Below, piece by piece: positions 54,260-64,000 of a DNA stretch of 64,000 nt (positions are counted from its first letter, which is position 1; each line of letters starts with the position of its first letter). Source of the stretch: Acidiflorens sp963841945 (GTDB lineage Bacteria; Acidobacteriota; Terriglobia; Terriglobales; Acidobacteriaceae). The translations under genes were made by a program, and so were the position numbers. The notes beneath the pieces are model-generated. The model was not told where the DNA came from. It saw only the letters and a list, made by a program, of their open reading frames with translations, and searched no databases. The DNA is taken from NCBI GenBank assembly GCA_963841945.1, contig CAWJFC010000028.1:693689-757688 (forward strand). The letters run 5' to 3'.

Positions 54260-57200
54260 GTGCAGGGCCGTGCTATGCCACTCCGTCCAATCCCCCATTT
54301 ATCCCCCGGCAGGTTGGGTGCGGAACTGCAACTGATACTCGACGCCATTGGCGAAGGGCTTTGTGGAGTCGATGAAAACGGAAGCACTACCTTTTGTAAC
54401 GACGCGCTCTTGCGGATGACAGGTCTTACGAGGGAGGGCATGGTGGGAAAGAGCCTTCACCGCGTGCTCCACTACAAGCGGGCGGATGGTACGCCATATC
54501 CGGAGGAGGAGTGCCCGCTGCATGCTGCGACGATTGCGCGCCGCGAGTTCCATATGGTGGCGGACATTCTCTGGCGTAAGGATGGAACTTCCTTCCCGGC
54601 GGAATACTGGGCCCGTCCGGTGGATGACTCGAGGCCGACCGTTTCGGTAATCACGTTTCAGGACATGACCGAGCGCGAGCGCGCCATTGACGCGCTTGGA
54701 AGCAGCGAGGAAAGACTCCGCAAGATTCTGATGAGCGTGGCCGATGTCGCGTGGACGTGTGACCGCGATGGCCGGATACTCTACATCAGTCCCAAGGTGC
54801 AAGGCGTTCTTGGCTATACGAAGCAGGAAGTTTCCGCATCCGGCAGCAACTTTCGGTTGGGGCTTATTCACCCCGGCGATTTCGGGCGGGTGAAAAGGAG
54901 CTACCTTGCCCTCTTCGATCAGCGAAGGCCTTTTAACGAGGAATATCGCATCCGTCGAAAGGACGGTGACTGGATCTGGATCCACGACCAAGCCAATGGC
55001 ACGCACGAGGAAGACGGTGTCGTATACGCCGATGGCGCTTTTACCGATATCTCGGCGCGCAAGCAAAGCGAAGCTGAACTCCAGTCGAAAACGGCCTTCC
55101 TGGAAGGGCTGGCGAACTCCACCATTGATGGCATTCTGGTAGTCGGTAACGGACACAGATTGCTTCAAAACCAGAAATTCATCGAGATGTTTCGTCTCCC
55201 CGCCAGTGTTCTTGCCGAAAAAGAAGACGATTCCTTGCTCGAATATATTGCTTCGCTCGTGAAGGGGCGGGAAGCGTTTGTGGCGAGGATCAACCATCTT
55301 AACGCGCATCCCGACGAGACGACCCGGGATGAAATCGAACTGAAGGATGGAAGATTTTTCGATCGTTATTCCGCGGCCGTAATCGACAAGAACGGTATCT
55401 ACTACGGGCGCATCTGGACTTTTCGGGACATCACGGATCGAAAACAAGATGAGCAGAAGCTGCGGCGTAGCCAAACGTATCTGGCGGAAGCCCAGAGACT
55501 GAGTCACATTGGAAGTTGGGCCTGGAAGACTAACCAGCGGGAATCTGTCCACTGGTCGGAAGAGCACTATCGCATCTTCGGACTGGAACCGGGCGACGGG
55601 GTTGTGCCCTTTGAGAAGTCGCTGGCTGGAATTCATCCCGACGATCTGGCCGGTTTCGTCGATACCGTGCGGCAGTCGATGGCGGAAAAGAAAGACTATG
55701 AATTCGATGGCCGGATCGTCCTGCCAGATGGATGCATTCGAAATATCCATGCTATCGGTCATCCCATACTGGATGGGTCTGGCGAACTGGTCGAGATTCT
55801 AGGTCTTTCTCACGATGTGACTGAGCGCAAAAAAAATGAGGACGCGCTCCAACAGCTATCGATGGCCGTCGAGCAGAGTCCGGCATCCGTCGTCATTACC
55901 GACACTAAAGGCCGGATCGGCTATGTCAATCGGAGGTTCACGGAGGTTACCGGCTATCAGCCCGGGGAGGTACGGGGGAAGACTTCCTCGATCCTGCAGT
56001 CCGGCCTTACTTCTCCGGAGACATATCGAAGCCTTCGGTCTGCGGTTAAAGAGGGACGCGAGTGGCGCGGCGAGCTTTGCAATAAAAAGAAAAACGGCGA
56101 GCTATTCTGGGAGGCCGTAACGATCCGGCCGATTCTCGATGCCAGCGGAGCCATCACCCACTACCTGACCCTCAAGGAGGACATCACCGAACGCCGTCGG
56201 GCGGAAAGGGAATTGCGGCTCACGCAATTTTCGGTGGAGCATGCCTCCGACTCGATATTCTGGGTGAACTCGCAAGCCAGTATCGTCTATGTCAACGCAG
56301 GCGCCTGCCATTCCCTGGGGTTCTCGCGCGAAGAGCTTCTTGCACTTTCTGTTCACGACGTCGATCCCCTCTTCCCGAAAGAAGTCTGGGGTACATTTTG
56401 GAAAGACCTCAAGAGCCAGAGCTCGATGAGGCTGGAAACGCTCCACAAAGCCAAAAGTGGACGAACTATCCCGGTCGAAATCATTGCCAACTATGTGGAA
56501 TTCGATGGGCAGGAGTATTGTTTCGCTTTCGTGCGCGACATTAGCGAGCATCGCCAAGGAGAAGAAGAGCTTCGCGCTTCCCGCCAGATGCTCCAGTCCA
56601 TCCTGGACGCGATTCCGCAACGTGTTTTTTGGAAAGACAGGAAGTGCAATTATTCCGGCTGCAATCGTCCTTTTGCCACCGACGCGGGCCTGGATTCTCC
56701 CGCCGCCATCGTTGGCAAGACTGACTTCGATCTTTCCTGGAAGGACGTCGCTGAACTCTATCGCACCGATGACGAAAAAATAATGACGCTGAGTTCGCCC
56801 AAACTCGATTATCACGAGCGTCAGACCCGGCCTGATGGAAGCGTGCTGTGGCTGCAGACCAATAAGTTGCCTCTCTTCGATCTGGAGGGCAACGTGACCG
56901 GCATCGTGGGCACGTACGAGGACATCACCGAACGCAAGCGAGCCGAACGCCAATTGCGCCTGACGACCCATTCGCTTGAAATCGCCTCGGATGGCGTGTT
57001 TGGGCGGACCCAGACGCCCGCATCGTCTATGCGAATGATAGCGGCCTGCCGCAATCTGGAACGCACCCGCGAGGAATTGCTCTCCTTGTCGATCCTTGAC
57101 ATCGCTCCGCCTCTCTCGATGGAAAAATGGAGAGCCTATTGGCAGGAACTCAAACGCGTGGGGGTGCTTAGCCTTGAAGATTCGGAAACAGCCAAGAGTG

Positions 57201-58150
57201 GACGCATCTTTCCGGTCGAAGTAACTGCTAATTATCTGGAATTCGACGGACAGGAGTACTGTTTCGCTTTCGTGCGCGACATAACCGGACGCCGGGAACT
57301 GGAAGGCCAGCTCCGCCAGGCGCAAAAGCTCGAAGGCATCGGCCAACTGGCCGCCGGCATCGCCCACGAAATCAACACGCCCACCCAGTTCGTAACCGAC
57401 AATCTTACTTTCCTGCGGGATTCCTGGAAGTCCGCCCGCGAGTTGCTGGAGCTCTATCGCAGCCGCCATCCACGATTCCCTGGCGCGTTGCCCCCGGGCG
57501 TCGCCGCCGCGATCGAGAGGCGGAAAAAAAATGCGATCTCGAATTCATCGTCGCCGAAGTGCCTCGCGCCATCGATCAGAGTCTCGACGGTCGCGCCGGG
57601 TCGCCAAGATCGTTCGCGCCATGAAAGAGTTTTCCCATCCCGACTCCGCCGAGAAGACCGCCGCCGACCTTAACAAAGCGATCGAATCCACCATCACCGT
57701 CGCCCGCAACGAGTGGAAATACGTGGCCGAATTCGATACTCGACTTCGATGAAACTCTGCCTCCGGTCGTGTGCTATCCCGGCGATATCAACCAGGTCAT
57801 CCTGAACCTGGTCGTGAATGCCGCCCATGCCATCAAGGAAAAAATGAGAGACGGCGAAAAGGGCAGGATCACCGTCTGCACCCGCATGCGTGGACGACAT
57901 TGCGGAAATTTCCGTCACCGACACCGGCACCGGTATTCCCGAAGCCATCCGCACGCCGCATCTTCGATCCTTTCTTCACCACCAAGGAAGTCGGCCGAGG
58001 AACCGGCCAGGGCCTCGGCCTGGCCCATGCCATGGTGGTCAAAAAACATGGCGGCAAAATCTGGTTTGAGACCGAAGTCGGGCCGCGGAACCACGTTTCT
58101 TCATTCAATCTGCCGCATCAAGCCGCGACCGGCCGGCGAAAGGAGAATAA
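54260..58150 (+). CDS. Multi-PAS histidine kinase (eight PAS domains), several frameshifts
   Basis: Cytoplasmic sensor kinase of about 1290 residues; start GTG 54260 or ATG 54275. PAS units begin near LGAELQLILDAIGEGLCGVD, RKILMSVADVAWTCDRDG, FLEGLANSTIDGILVVGN, AQRLSHIGSWAWKTNQ, SMAVEQSPASVVITDTKG, FSVEHASDSIFWVNSQ, LQSILDAIPQRVFWKDRK and SLEIASDGVF. The phospho-acceptor is in GIAHEINTPTQFVTDN. Beyond 57520 the ATPase is split over frames: KIVRAMKEFSHPDSAEK, VILNLVVNAAHAIKEK, VTDTGTGIPEAI, GTGQGLGLAHAMVVKKHGG. Compensated indels near 57000 and 57050 scramble about 16 residues of the last PAS. Stop taken as TAA 58148-58150, abutting the next ATG. Confidence 0.78.
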
Positions 58151-59386
58151 ATGTCCAAGCGACTGCTCTTTGTCGACGACGAAACCATGATCCTCGATGG
58201 CCTGCGGCGCGCCTGCACGGCATGCGCGGGCAGTGGGAGATGAATTCGTCGACAGTGCCGCGGCCGCCCTAGAGGCGCTCGAAGCGACGCCATACGACGC
58301 CATCGTGACCGACATGCGCATGCCCGAGATGGATGGCGCGCAATTGCTGGAACAAGTCAAGCAGCGCTATCCCGATGTGATCCGCGTTGTGCTCTCCGGA
58401 CAAGCGAGCCGCGCCGCTGTTCTGCGCTCCATCGCTCCCGCTCATCAGTTTCTCTCCAAACCTTGCGACCCCCAGGAACTCGCATCGCCGCCTCGGCCAG
58501 GCCTTTGCCATGCGCGACTGCTGTCCAACCAATCACTCAAAACCATCGTCTCGCGCCTGCGTTCCATTCCCAGCCTGCCCACCATTTACGACGAACTGAC
58601 AGTGGCTCTGCGCTCGAGAGAAGACCCATCGATCTCGCGCAATCGAACGCATAATCGCGAAAGATGTCGGCTATGGCCGTCAAGATTCTGCAACTGGCGA
58701 ACTCGGCATTCATCGGCGCATCGCGGGCGCGTATCGAGTCTGCTGCAGGCTGCTATCTATGATCGGCACAGAGACCGTGCGCACGCTGGTTTTGTCGGTT
58801 CACGTTTTTTCGCAGTTCGATAGAAATTCCGAGAGTCGCCGCCTACTTGCCCTCCGCTATGGGATCACAGCGTAGCCACCGGCGCACTGGCGCAACAAAT
58901 CGCCAGTCGCGAAGCGGCTCCGAAGTCAGTGGTCGAGGAAAGCTTCACCGCCGGACTGCTCCACGACATCGGAAAGGTCGTTCTCTTGCGCAGAAATGCC
59001 GCGCGAGTACCTCACCTCCTTGCAGAAAGGCCCGGAGCGATCATCGTCCCTCGAAGTGGAAAACGCTAGGTTGCACGCACGCGCAGGTGGGCGCGTATTT
59101 GATGAGCATCTGGGGATTGCCTGTGCCGCTGGTTCGCGCCGTCGCCTTCCACCAAGCTCCGGTCGAATCCGGAGAAACTCAGTTTTCTTCACTCACCGCT
59201 GTCCATGTCGCAGATGTGCATAACAAGCGACAGCGATCTTCTCCTCTCATCCACGATGCCGCACTCGACATGCCTTATCTCGATAGCTTGGCGCTTTCGC
59301 AGCGCCTCGATCATTGGCGCACCCTCCAGGAAACAAAGCCCGTGGCGAACGCCGCTGCAGCTTCGGTTGGACCTCGTCATTCGTAA
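58151..59386 (+). CDS. Response regulator with HDOD output domain (multiple frameshifts)
   Basis: Partner of the upstream kinase. It begins at ATG 58151 immediately after the kinase stop (KRLLFVDDETMILDGLRR). The receiver Asp is in YDAIVTDMRMPEMDG, with SGQASRAAVL and FLSKPC following. The HDOD domain is recognisable in pieces: IPSLPTIYDELTVALRS, VKILQLANSAFIG, SLLQAAI, ESFTAGLLHDIGKVVLL and AYLMSIWGLPVPLVRAVAFH. At least five single-base shifts are needed to read it through (near 58215, 58240, 58480, 58640 and 58760-59060). HDOD regulators often link phosphorelays to c-di-GMP or stress. Intact function in the living cell is likely if the shifts are sequence errors. Confidence 0.72.
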
Positions 59387-59528
59387 AGCATCTCCAATCC
59401 GGCTGTAAAGGCCAACCTGTCCTTAGCCGATCTTCCAAGAGAAAGAACCGCTCCCGCAAAGTGACAGCCAACGCCTGAATGCTGAGAGCTGAGCCGACGG
59501 CTGAGAGCTAAAACGAGAAGGGGAATCC

Positions 59529-60689
59529 ATGGCCGAAAAAATTCTGCTGGTCGATGACGACACCAATGTCCTCGACGCTTACCGACGCATTCTAAGCCGG
59601 GAATTTCGATGGAGACCGCGCATGGGCGGCGAAGCAGGCCCTCAAACTGATTGCCGAAAATCACGGCCCTACGCGGTCGTCGTCTCCGATATGCGCATGC
59701 CCGGCATGGATGGCATTCAACTCCTGAGCGCAAGTGAAAGGCCTCGCGCCCAACACCATGCGCGTGATGCTCACCGGCAACGCCGACATGGATACCGCCA
59801 TCAAGCCATCAATGAGGGCAACATCTTTCGCTTTCTCAACAAGCCTTGCGGCAAGGAGATGATGGCGAAAACGCTCACAGCCGCTCTAGTGCAATACCGC
59901 CTCGTCACCGCTGAAGATCAACTCCTCGAACAAACTCTTAGTGGCTGTATCCAGGTGCTCACCGAAGTGCTGAGCCTCGTGAATCCTGCCGCTTTCGGCC
60001 GCGCCGAGCGCGCCCGCCGTTACATTCACCACATCGTCAGCGCCATGAAGCTTGGCAATCCTTGGCAGTACGAGGTTGCGGCCATGATGTCCCAACTCGG
60101 CTGCGTAACCCTAGCTCAGGAAACCATCCAGGCAGTCTATGCCGGCGAGGCGCTCTCTCCCGGCGAGCAAGCGCAATACGATGCCCATCCCACCGTCGCT
60201 TATAGCTTGCTCTCGAAAATTCCCCGCCTGGAGCCCATCGCCTGGATGATCGAGCATCAGAATCGCACCCTCAGCGTCGATGACGATCCCGCCGGCAAGG
60301 ACATCCGTCTCGGCGCCGAGATTCTCCGCCTCACCCTCGCTTACGAGAGGCTCATCCAAAAAGGAAGATCCCGCAACGAGGCCGTCCACACCCTGGCTCT
60401 TCAGAACAAGGGATTCAGCCCGGATTTTTTTGAGGCCCTGGTGGCGCTTGATCCCAACGCCGAAGAGGGCGAGGTTCGCAAGTGCCGCATCGAACTCCTC
60501 ACTGCCGGGATGATCATTCACGAGGACGTTCGCACCGTCGATGGCGCGCTCCTGGTTTCCAAAGGCCAGGAGGTATCCTCGCCGCTCATTCTCAAACTTA
60601 AGAACTTCCACGCGCGCCGCTTGATTGGCACCGAAGTAGCCGTATCCATGCCTAAGACCTCGCTGTCGTTTGTGAGAGGCGCGTCCTAG
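59529..60689 (+). CDS. Response regulator with degenerate HD-GYP-like output domain
   Basis: 386 residues, receiver plus a helical output. KILLVDDDTNVLDAYRRIL begins the receiver, whose Asp is in VVVSDMRMPGMDGIQLLS, and FRFLNKPC closes it. Two stretches are scrambled by compensated indels (59605-59665 and 59730-59810): the alternative frame reads VKGLAPNTMRVMLTGNADMD. The output region (LGNPWQYEVAAMMSQLGCVTL, AQYDAHPTVAYSLLSKI, PIAWMIEHQNR) has the shape of HD-GYP but lacks the HD pair and the GYP motif, so it is probably a binding rather than a phosphodiesterase module. Confidence 0.8.
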   Translation: MAEKILLVDDDTNVLDAYRRILSREFRWRPRMGGEAGPQTDCRKSRPYAVVVSDMRMPGMDGIQLLSASERPRAQHHARDAHRQRRHGYRHQAINEGNIFRFLNKPCGKEMMAKTLTAALVQYRLVTAEDQLLEQTLSGCIQVLTEVLSLVNPAAFGRAERARRYIHHIVSAMKLGNPWQYEVAAMMSQLGCVTLAQETIQAVYAGEALSPGEQAQYDAHPTVAYSLLSKIPRLEPIAWMIEHQNRTLSVDDDPAGKDIRLGAEILRLTLAYERLIQKGRSRNEAVHTLALQNKGFSPDFFEALVALDPNAEEGEVRKCRIELLTAGMIIHEDVRTVDGALLVSKGQEVSSPLILKLKNFHARRLIGTEVAVSMPKTSLSFVRGAS

Positions 60690-60711
60690 AAGTCTCTGGA
60701 AAGAGGGGAAC

Positions 60712-63700
60712 CTAGGGCCAGGGATGCGGCGGTGCAGGCTCGCGGGGCATCGCCCGACCTGGGGCTTCGTCGACGGTGTTTAGCGGCAACCGGATGTTGA
60801 ACGTCGATCCTTTCCCTACCTCGCTGGTAAAGGTCAAACTGCCTCCGTGCCGCTCCACGACCACCGACCGCGCAATTGCCAATCCCTGTCCGGTTCCCTT
60901 GCCAGCGCCTTTAGTGGTGAAAAAAGGATCGAAGATTTTGTCGCGGATTTTTTCCGGGATGCCACTCCCCGTATCTAAAATCGAAATCAATACGCCATTA
61001 TCTTCAGCCACCGTTCGGACCTTGATGACTCCCTTCTCGCCCGTGTCTTCTTTTACTTCGCCGATCGCGTGTGCGGCATTCACCAGCAAATTGAGAAAAA
61101 CCTGATTGATCTCGCCCACATTGCAAAGCACGAGTGGCAGATCGCCGAACTCGGTCTCCACATTCGCGACGTACTTCAGTTCATTGCGCGCAACCGTAAG
61201 CGTGCTGAGCAGCGCTTCGTTGATATTGTTGGCGGCTTTTTCGGCTCCGTCTGGATGCGCAAAGACTTTCATCGCTTGCACCAGCGTCGCCACGCGCGTC
61301 ACGCCATCCAGCGATTGCCCAAGCGCTTTGGGAATCTCTTCGAGCACATAAGCGATGTCGACAGATTTCTCAGTCTGCGCCAACTCGTCCACAAACGGCC
61401 GCAGCAGTGCGCTTTCGGCTGCGTGTTTCCGCAGCGCTCCATATTGATCCAGCATCTTCCCGAGATCGCGGAAGGCGTCGCGCAGAAAGCGGATGTTGTC
61501 GCCCACGAATTGAATCGGCGTGTTGATCTCGTGCGCAATTCCCGCGGCCAGACTCCCCACCGCTTCCAGCTTCTGCGCGTGTCTTAGCTCGATTCGAGCC
61601 GGTTTCGCTCGGTTACGTCCTGCGCGATCGAAAGGCAAGCTCGATGTCCGTCGTAATCGAGGTAGTGGAAGTGGATCTCTGCATTGAGGATTCTCCCTTG
61701 CCGGGTGAGATGTTTCCACTGTCCCGCGCAGCCCTTGTAGGCAGGATACTGGCGCATATAATTCACAACCTTCATCGCGTCTTCCACCGGACGAATGTCT
61801 GTCAGTTTCATTCCCAGGAACTCTTCCCGGCTGTAACCGTATTGCTCGACCGCGGTTTGGTTTACCTCCAGGAAATCCAGGCTTATCCGGTCGAACACGA
61901 ACGCCGGATGCGGAATCGTCGCGAACAGCAGGCGCGCGCGCTCTTCGCTTCGTTGCAGCGCTTCTTCCGCGCGTTGACGATCGAGCAGCGGCCCAATTTG
62001 TCCCGCGATCGCGATCAGCATCTGCAGCACCTGTTCGTCCGGTTCCTCCACCTCGCGATTGAAGAGCTGCATCACGCTCAACACCACGCCTCCCGACATG
62101 ATCGGGAACGTAAGCACCGCTCGCATTCCCCAACCTGCCGCGATCTTGATTGGACCGTCGATTGGAGTAATATCCGGAATCCAGACTGGTTCGCGGCTCT
62201 GCCAGACTCTTCCAGCCAAGCTCTCGCCCCGGGCAAACGTGAGTTGTCGCTGCGTCTCCTGCAAGCCCATCAGGTGCAGCGGATCGTCGTGCCAGCTTTC
62301 CACCCAGCGCAAACGATCGTTCTTCTGGTCCACTCCCCAAAGGACTCCGCTATCCCATCCCAAAACCTCACAGAGCGCCTCCAGAATTGCCGGCGCTGCT
62401 TCCTTCAGGGACTTACACTCCGCCAGCGCCTGCGCTGTTCTCGACTGCACCCGCAGACTCTCTTCCACTCGCTTGCGTCCGGTGACGTTGGAGAGGATTC
62501 CATCCGAGTAACAAACTCCGTCGCGCTCGTAGGTTGTGAGCGCACGGTCCCGAATCCAAATCCATTCCCCGTTCTTGCGCCGCATTCGGTACTCGACATC
62601 GTAGGGCTTTCCCCTCGAGAACAGGTCCTTAAAGCCTTGTTTGACGTGGTCAACATCGTCAGGGTGAATGCATGCTAGATGAAGGCGCGCGCCGAGCGAG
62701 CATATTTGTTCCTGTGTAAAACCACTCAGCGCTTCGATGTTCGGGCTAATGTATGCAAAATTACCCGCTTGATCCGCGCTCCAGACTACGTCCGGAATGT
62801 TGCGTACCAAGGAGCGGAATTGCTCCTCGGAGGTGTGCAGAGCCTCTTCCGCGCGCTTACGCTCGGCCAGATGTCCCGTCAGCAGAGAGGTCAGGAGAAG
62901 GCCCGCGATCAGCGCTGCCAACTCGTCCGTCAGGCTGAAAGCTGTATGCGTTCGGATACGCGGCCAACTCCCATATCCTTCCCGGCCACCGAGACTTTCC
63001 GCCTGACGATCAGACCTCCCGGCGGATTCTGCACATCGCCGGTCGCTCCGCCTTTCGGATACAGAAGCTCTTCGCCGGCCTTGGCACTTCGGTCGAAAAC
63101 CGCGAGGTCCAAGCCCGGCAGAAAATCGTGCGCGCCACGGGCGTTTTCCACGATATCCGCTATGCGAAACACAGCCAGCGCGAAGCCAGCCAACTCCTTT
63201 CGCCGATCCACAGGGTTCGACGGTGTGATTCCTCCACGGTAAACTGGCCGGTAAACAAGGAACCCGTACTGGTCCAGGTTTCCTGCACCAGCTTGACCCG
63301 GCTGGTTGCGGTCAGCGGCGCGGAATCTGCCGAGTCGAGCAAGGCATCTCGCCGAACGGGATCAGTTGCCAGGTCAAACCCAAGAGCCTTTCGTTGCCTT
63401 GAAGCGCCAACAAAATAGACAGGGAAATAGTCAGGACGATTCCGGTACCGATCATTTGGTGACTGGATTCTTGCTGTGAACCCAAAGTTCGCAAAACCCT
63501 CCCGCCGTGCGTTCTGCTCGTAATCCCGCCGCAACTCTCGGGGTACTCTGGGAATCCATTCCAGCGCCTGGATTGCCGGTTCCGTGCCAAAAGAGGTGCA
63601 GTAAAGCGCCCGAAGCTCCGGCGGTCGATTTCCTGCGAGGCATCGAAGAACTCCCCCAGCGAGACCAGGTTATTAACGGTTAACGAGACGGAGGTCTCAA

Positions 63701-63840
63701 GAGCATCCAGCCGTTGCTGAGCTATGGCATCGAAGGACGTTTGGCATTCCCCATTCGAGATCGCGCAGTCTGGTGAAGACGAGGGCTGTGAGCAGTACTC
63801 CGGCAGCGAAGACGCTAATCGCGGGTAGATTGCGGCGCAC
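60712..63840 (-). CDS. CHASE-PAS-GAF-PAS histidine kinase (several frameshifts)
   Basis: Membrane sensor kinase, convergent with the regulator above. It begins at GTG 63840 with a first helix (RRNLPAISVFAAGVLLTALV). A periplasmic CHASE domain follows over two frames (RLDALETSVSLTVNNLVSLG; REGFANFGFTARIQSPNDRY; FPVYFVGASRQRKALGFDLA), then a second helix (LAALIAGLLLTSLLTGHLA). PAS (FRSLVRNIPDVVWSADQAGN), GAF (LTFARGESLAGRVW, VLTFPIMSGGVVLSVMQLF) and PAS (LFATIPHPAFVFDRISLDF) follow. A shift near 61605, repaired by one A (NRLEIELRHAQKLEAVG), leads to the kinase core: GIAHEINTPIQFVGDN, VFLNLLVNAAHAIGEV, GTGQGLAIARSVVVERHGG. CHASE domains bind small extracellular ligands. Confidence 0.78.
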
Positions 63841-64000
63841 AAATGACGGCTCCCTTAATCAGTTATCGGCAGGAAAGTAAGTAAGGTAATGCGCAACGGC
63901 GTAGTTGGGGGGTGCGACTCGCTCCTCCGTTAGCGCCGGCCGAGGTACGAAAGTTCTGTCCATTGGGCGTTCTGTGAGCCGGCGTTGATCACAGGATTCT
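63841..64000. other. Sequence upstream of the CHASE kinase
   Basis: 160 bp to the window edge. An AGGGAG ribosome site (minus strand) precedes the GTG start. No further gene was seen. Confidence 0.35.

Noticed and set aside
1..64000. tRNA, rRNA, prophage or integrative element
   Set aside because: No tRNA-like cloverleaf, rRNA, integrase, transposase or attachment repeats were seen by eye; a dedicated scan would be needed to exclude a missed tRNA.

Overview
The window looks like a chromosomal segment of an Acidobacteriota (Terriglobia/Koribacter-like) soil bacterium. The evidence is indirect: moderately high GC, two very large Oar-type TonB receptors with an N-terminal carboxypeptidase-regulatory-like domain and no SusD partner, a DUF2934 protein, a SYLF protein, a MerR-HTH/TPR fusion, many PAS-rich histidine kinases and REP-like palindromes. 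No rRNA, tRNA, CRISPR, integrase or transposase was seen, so this is ordinary chromosome rather than a mobile island.

Layout. 1-7.1 kb: a lytic transglycosylase (cut by the window edge), a zinc-ribbon protein, a quinone reductase, then a run of genes each broken by apparent 1-base indels (a membrane protein, a PPOX-family flavoprotein, a ZIP transporter, a LolC/E permease) with REP-like palindromes between and inside them. 7.3-16.7 kb: aldehyde dehydrogenase, SYLF lipoprotein-like protein, and a TetR regulator divergent from a complete RND efflux operon (pump, adaptor, outer-membrane channel). 17.0-22.8 kb: an uptake [NiFe]-hydrogenase operon in the HybO-A-B-C-D order, with hypF 2.6 kb further on. 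27.7-34.0 kb: a TonB receptor divergent from a Fur-family regulator across a perfect 17-bp palindrome, then a hybrid histidine kinase. 34.4-38.0 kb: a small unexplained module: an HTH/S24-like regulator without the protease serine, an antisense-overlapping small gene, a 46-residue exported peptide, a 12-bp hairpin that swallows the next start codon, and two membrane proteins. 38.5-43.4 kb: purB, a MarR regulator, a BON protein with a textbook terminator, a thioredoxin-fold protein and the MerR-TPR fusion. 43.6-51.5 kb: a glycan-use locus (LacI regulator, TonB receptor, GH39, GH144/glucoamylase-like). 51.6-53.9 kb: a large exported protein whose C-terminus resembles a pseudopilin. 54.3-63.8 kb: a phosphorelay cluster (8-PAS kinase, HDOD response regulator, second response regulator, convergent CHASE-PAS-GAF kinase), heavily damaged by small indels.

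The strongest new-biology candidate is the 34.4-37.2 kb peptide/hairpin/membrane module. The main caution is that 3.2-6.3 kb and 57-64 kb carry many homopolymer-type frameshifts, some in compensating pairs, which look more like sequence error than decay.
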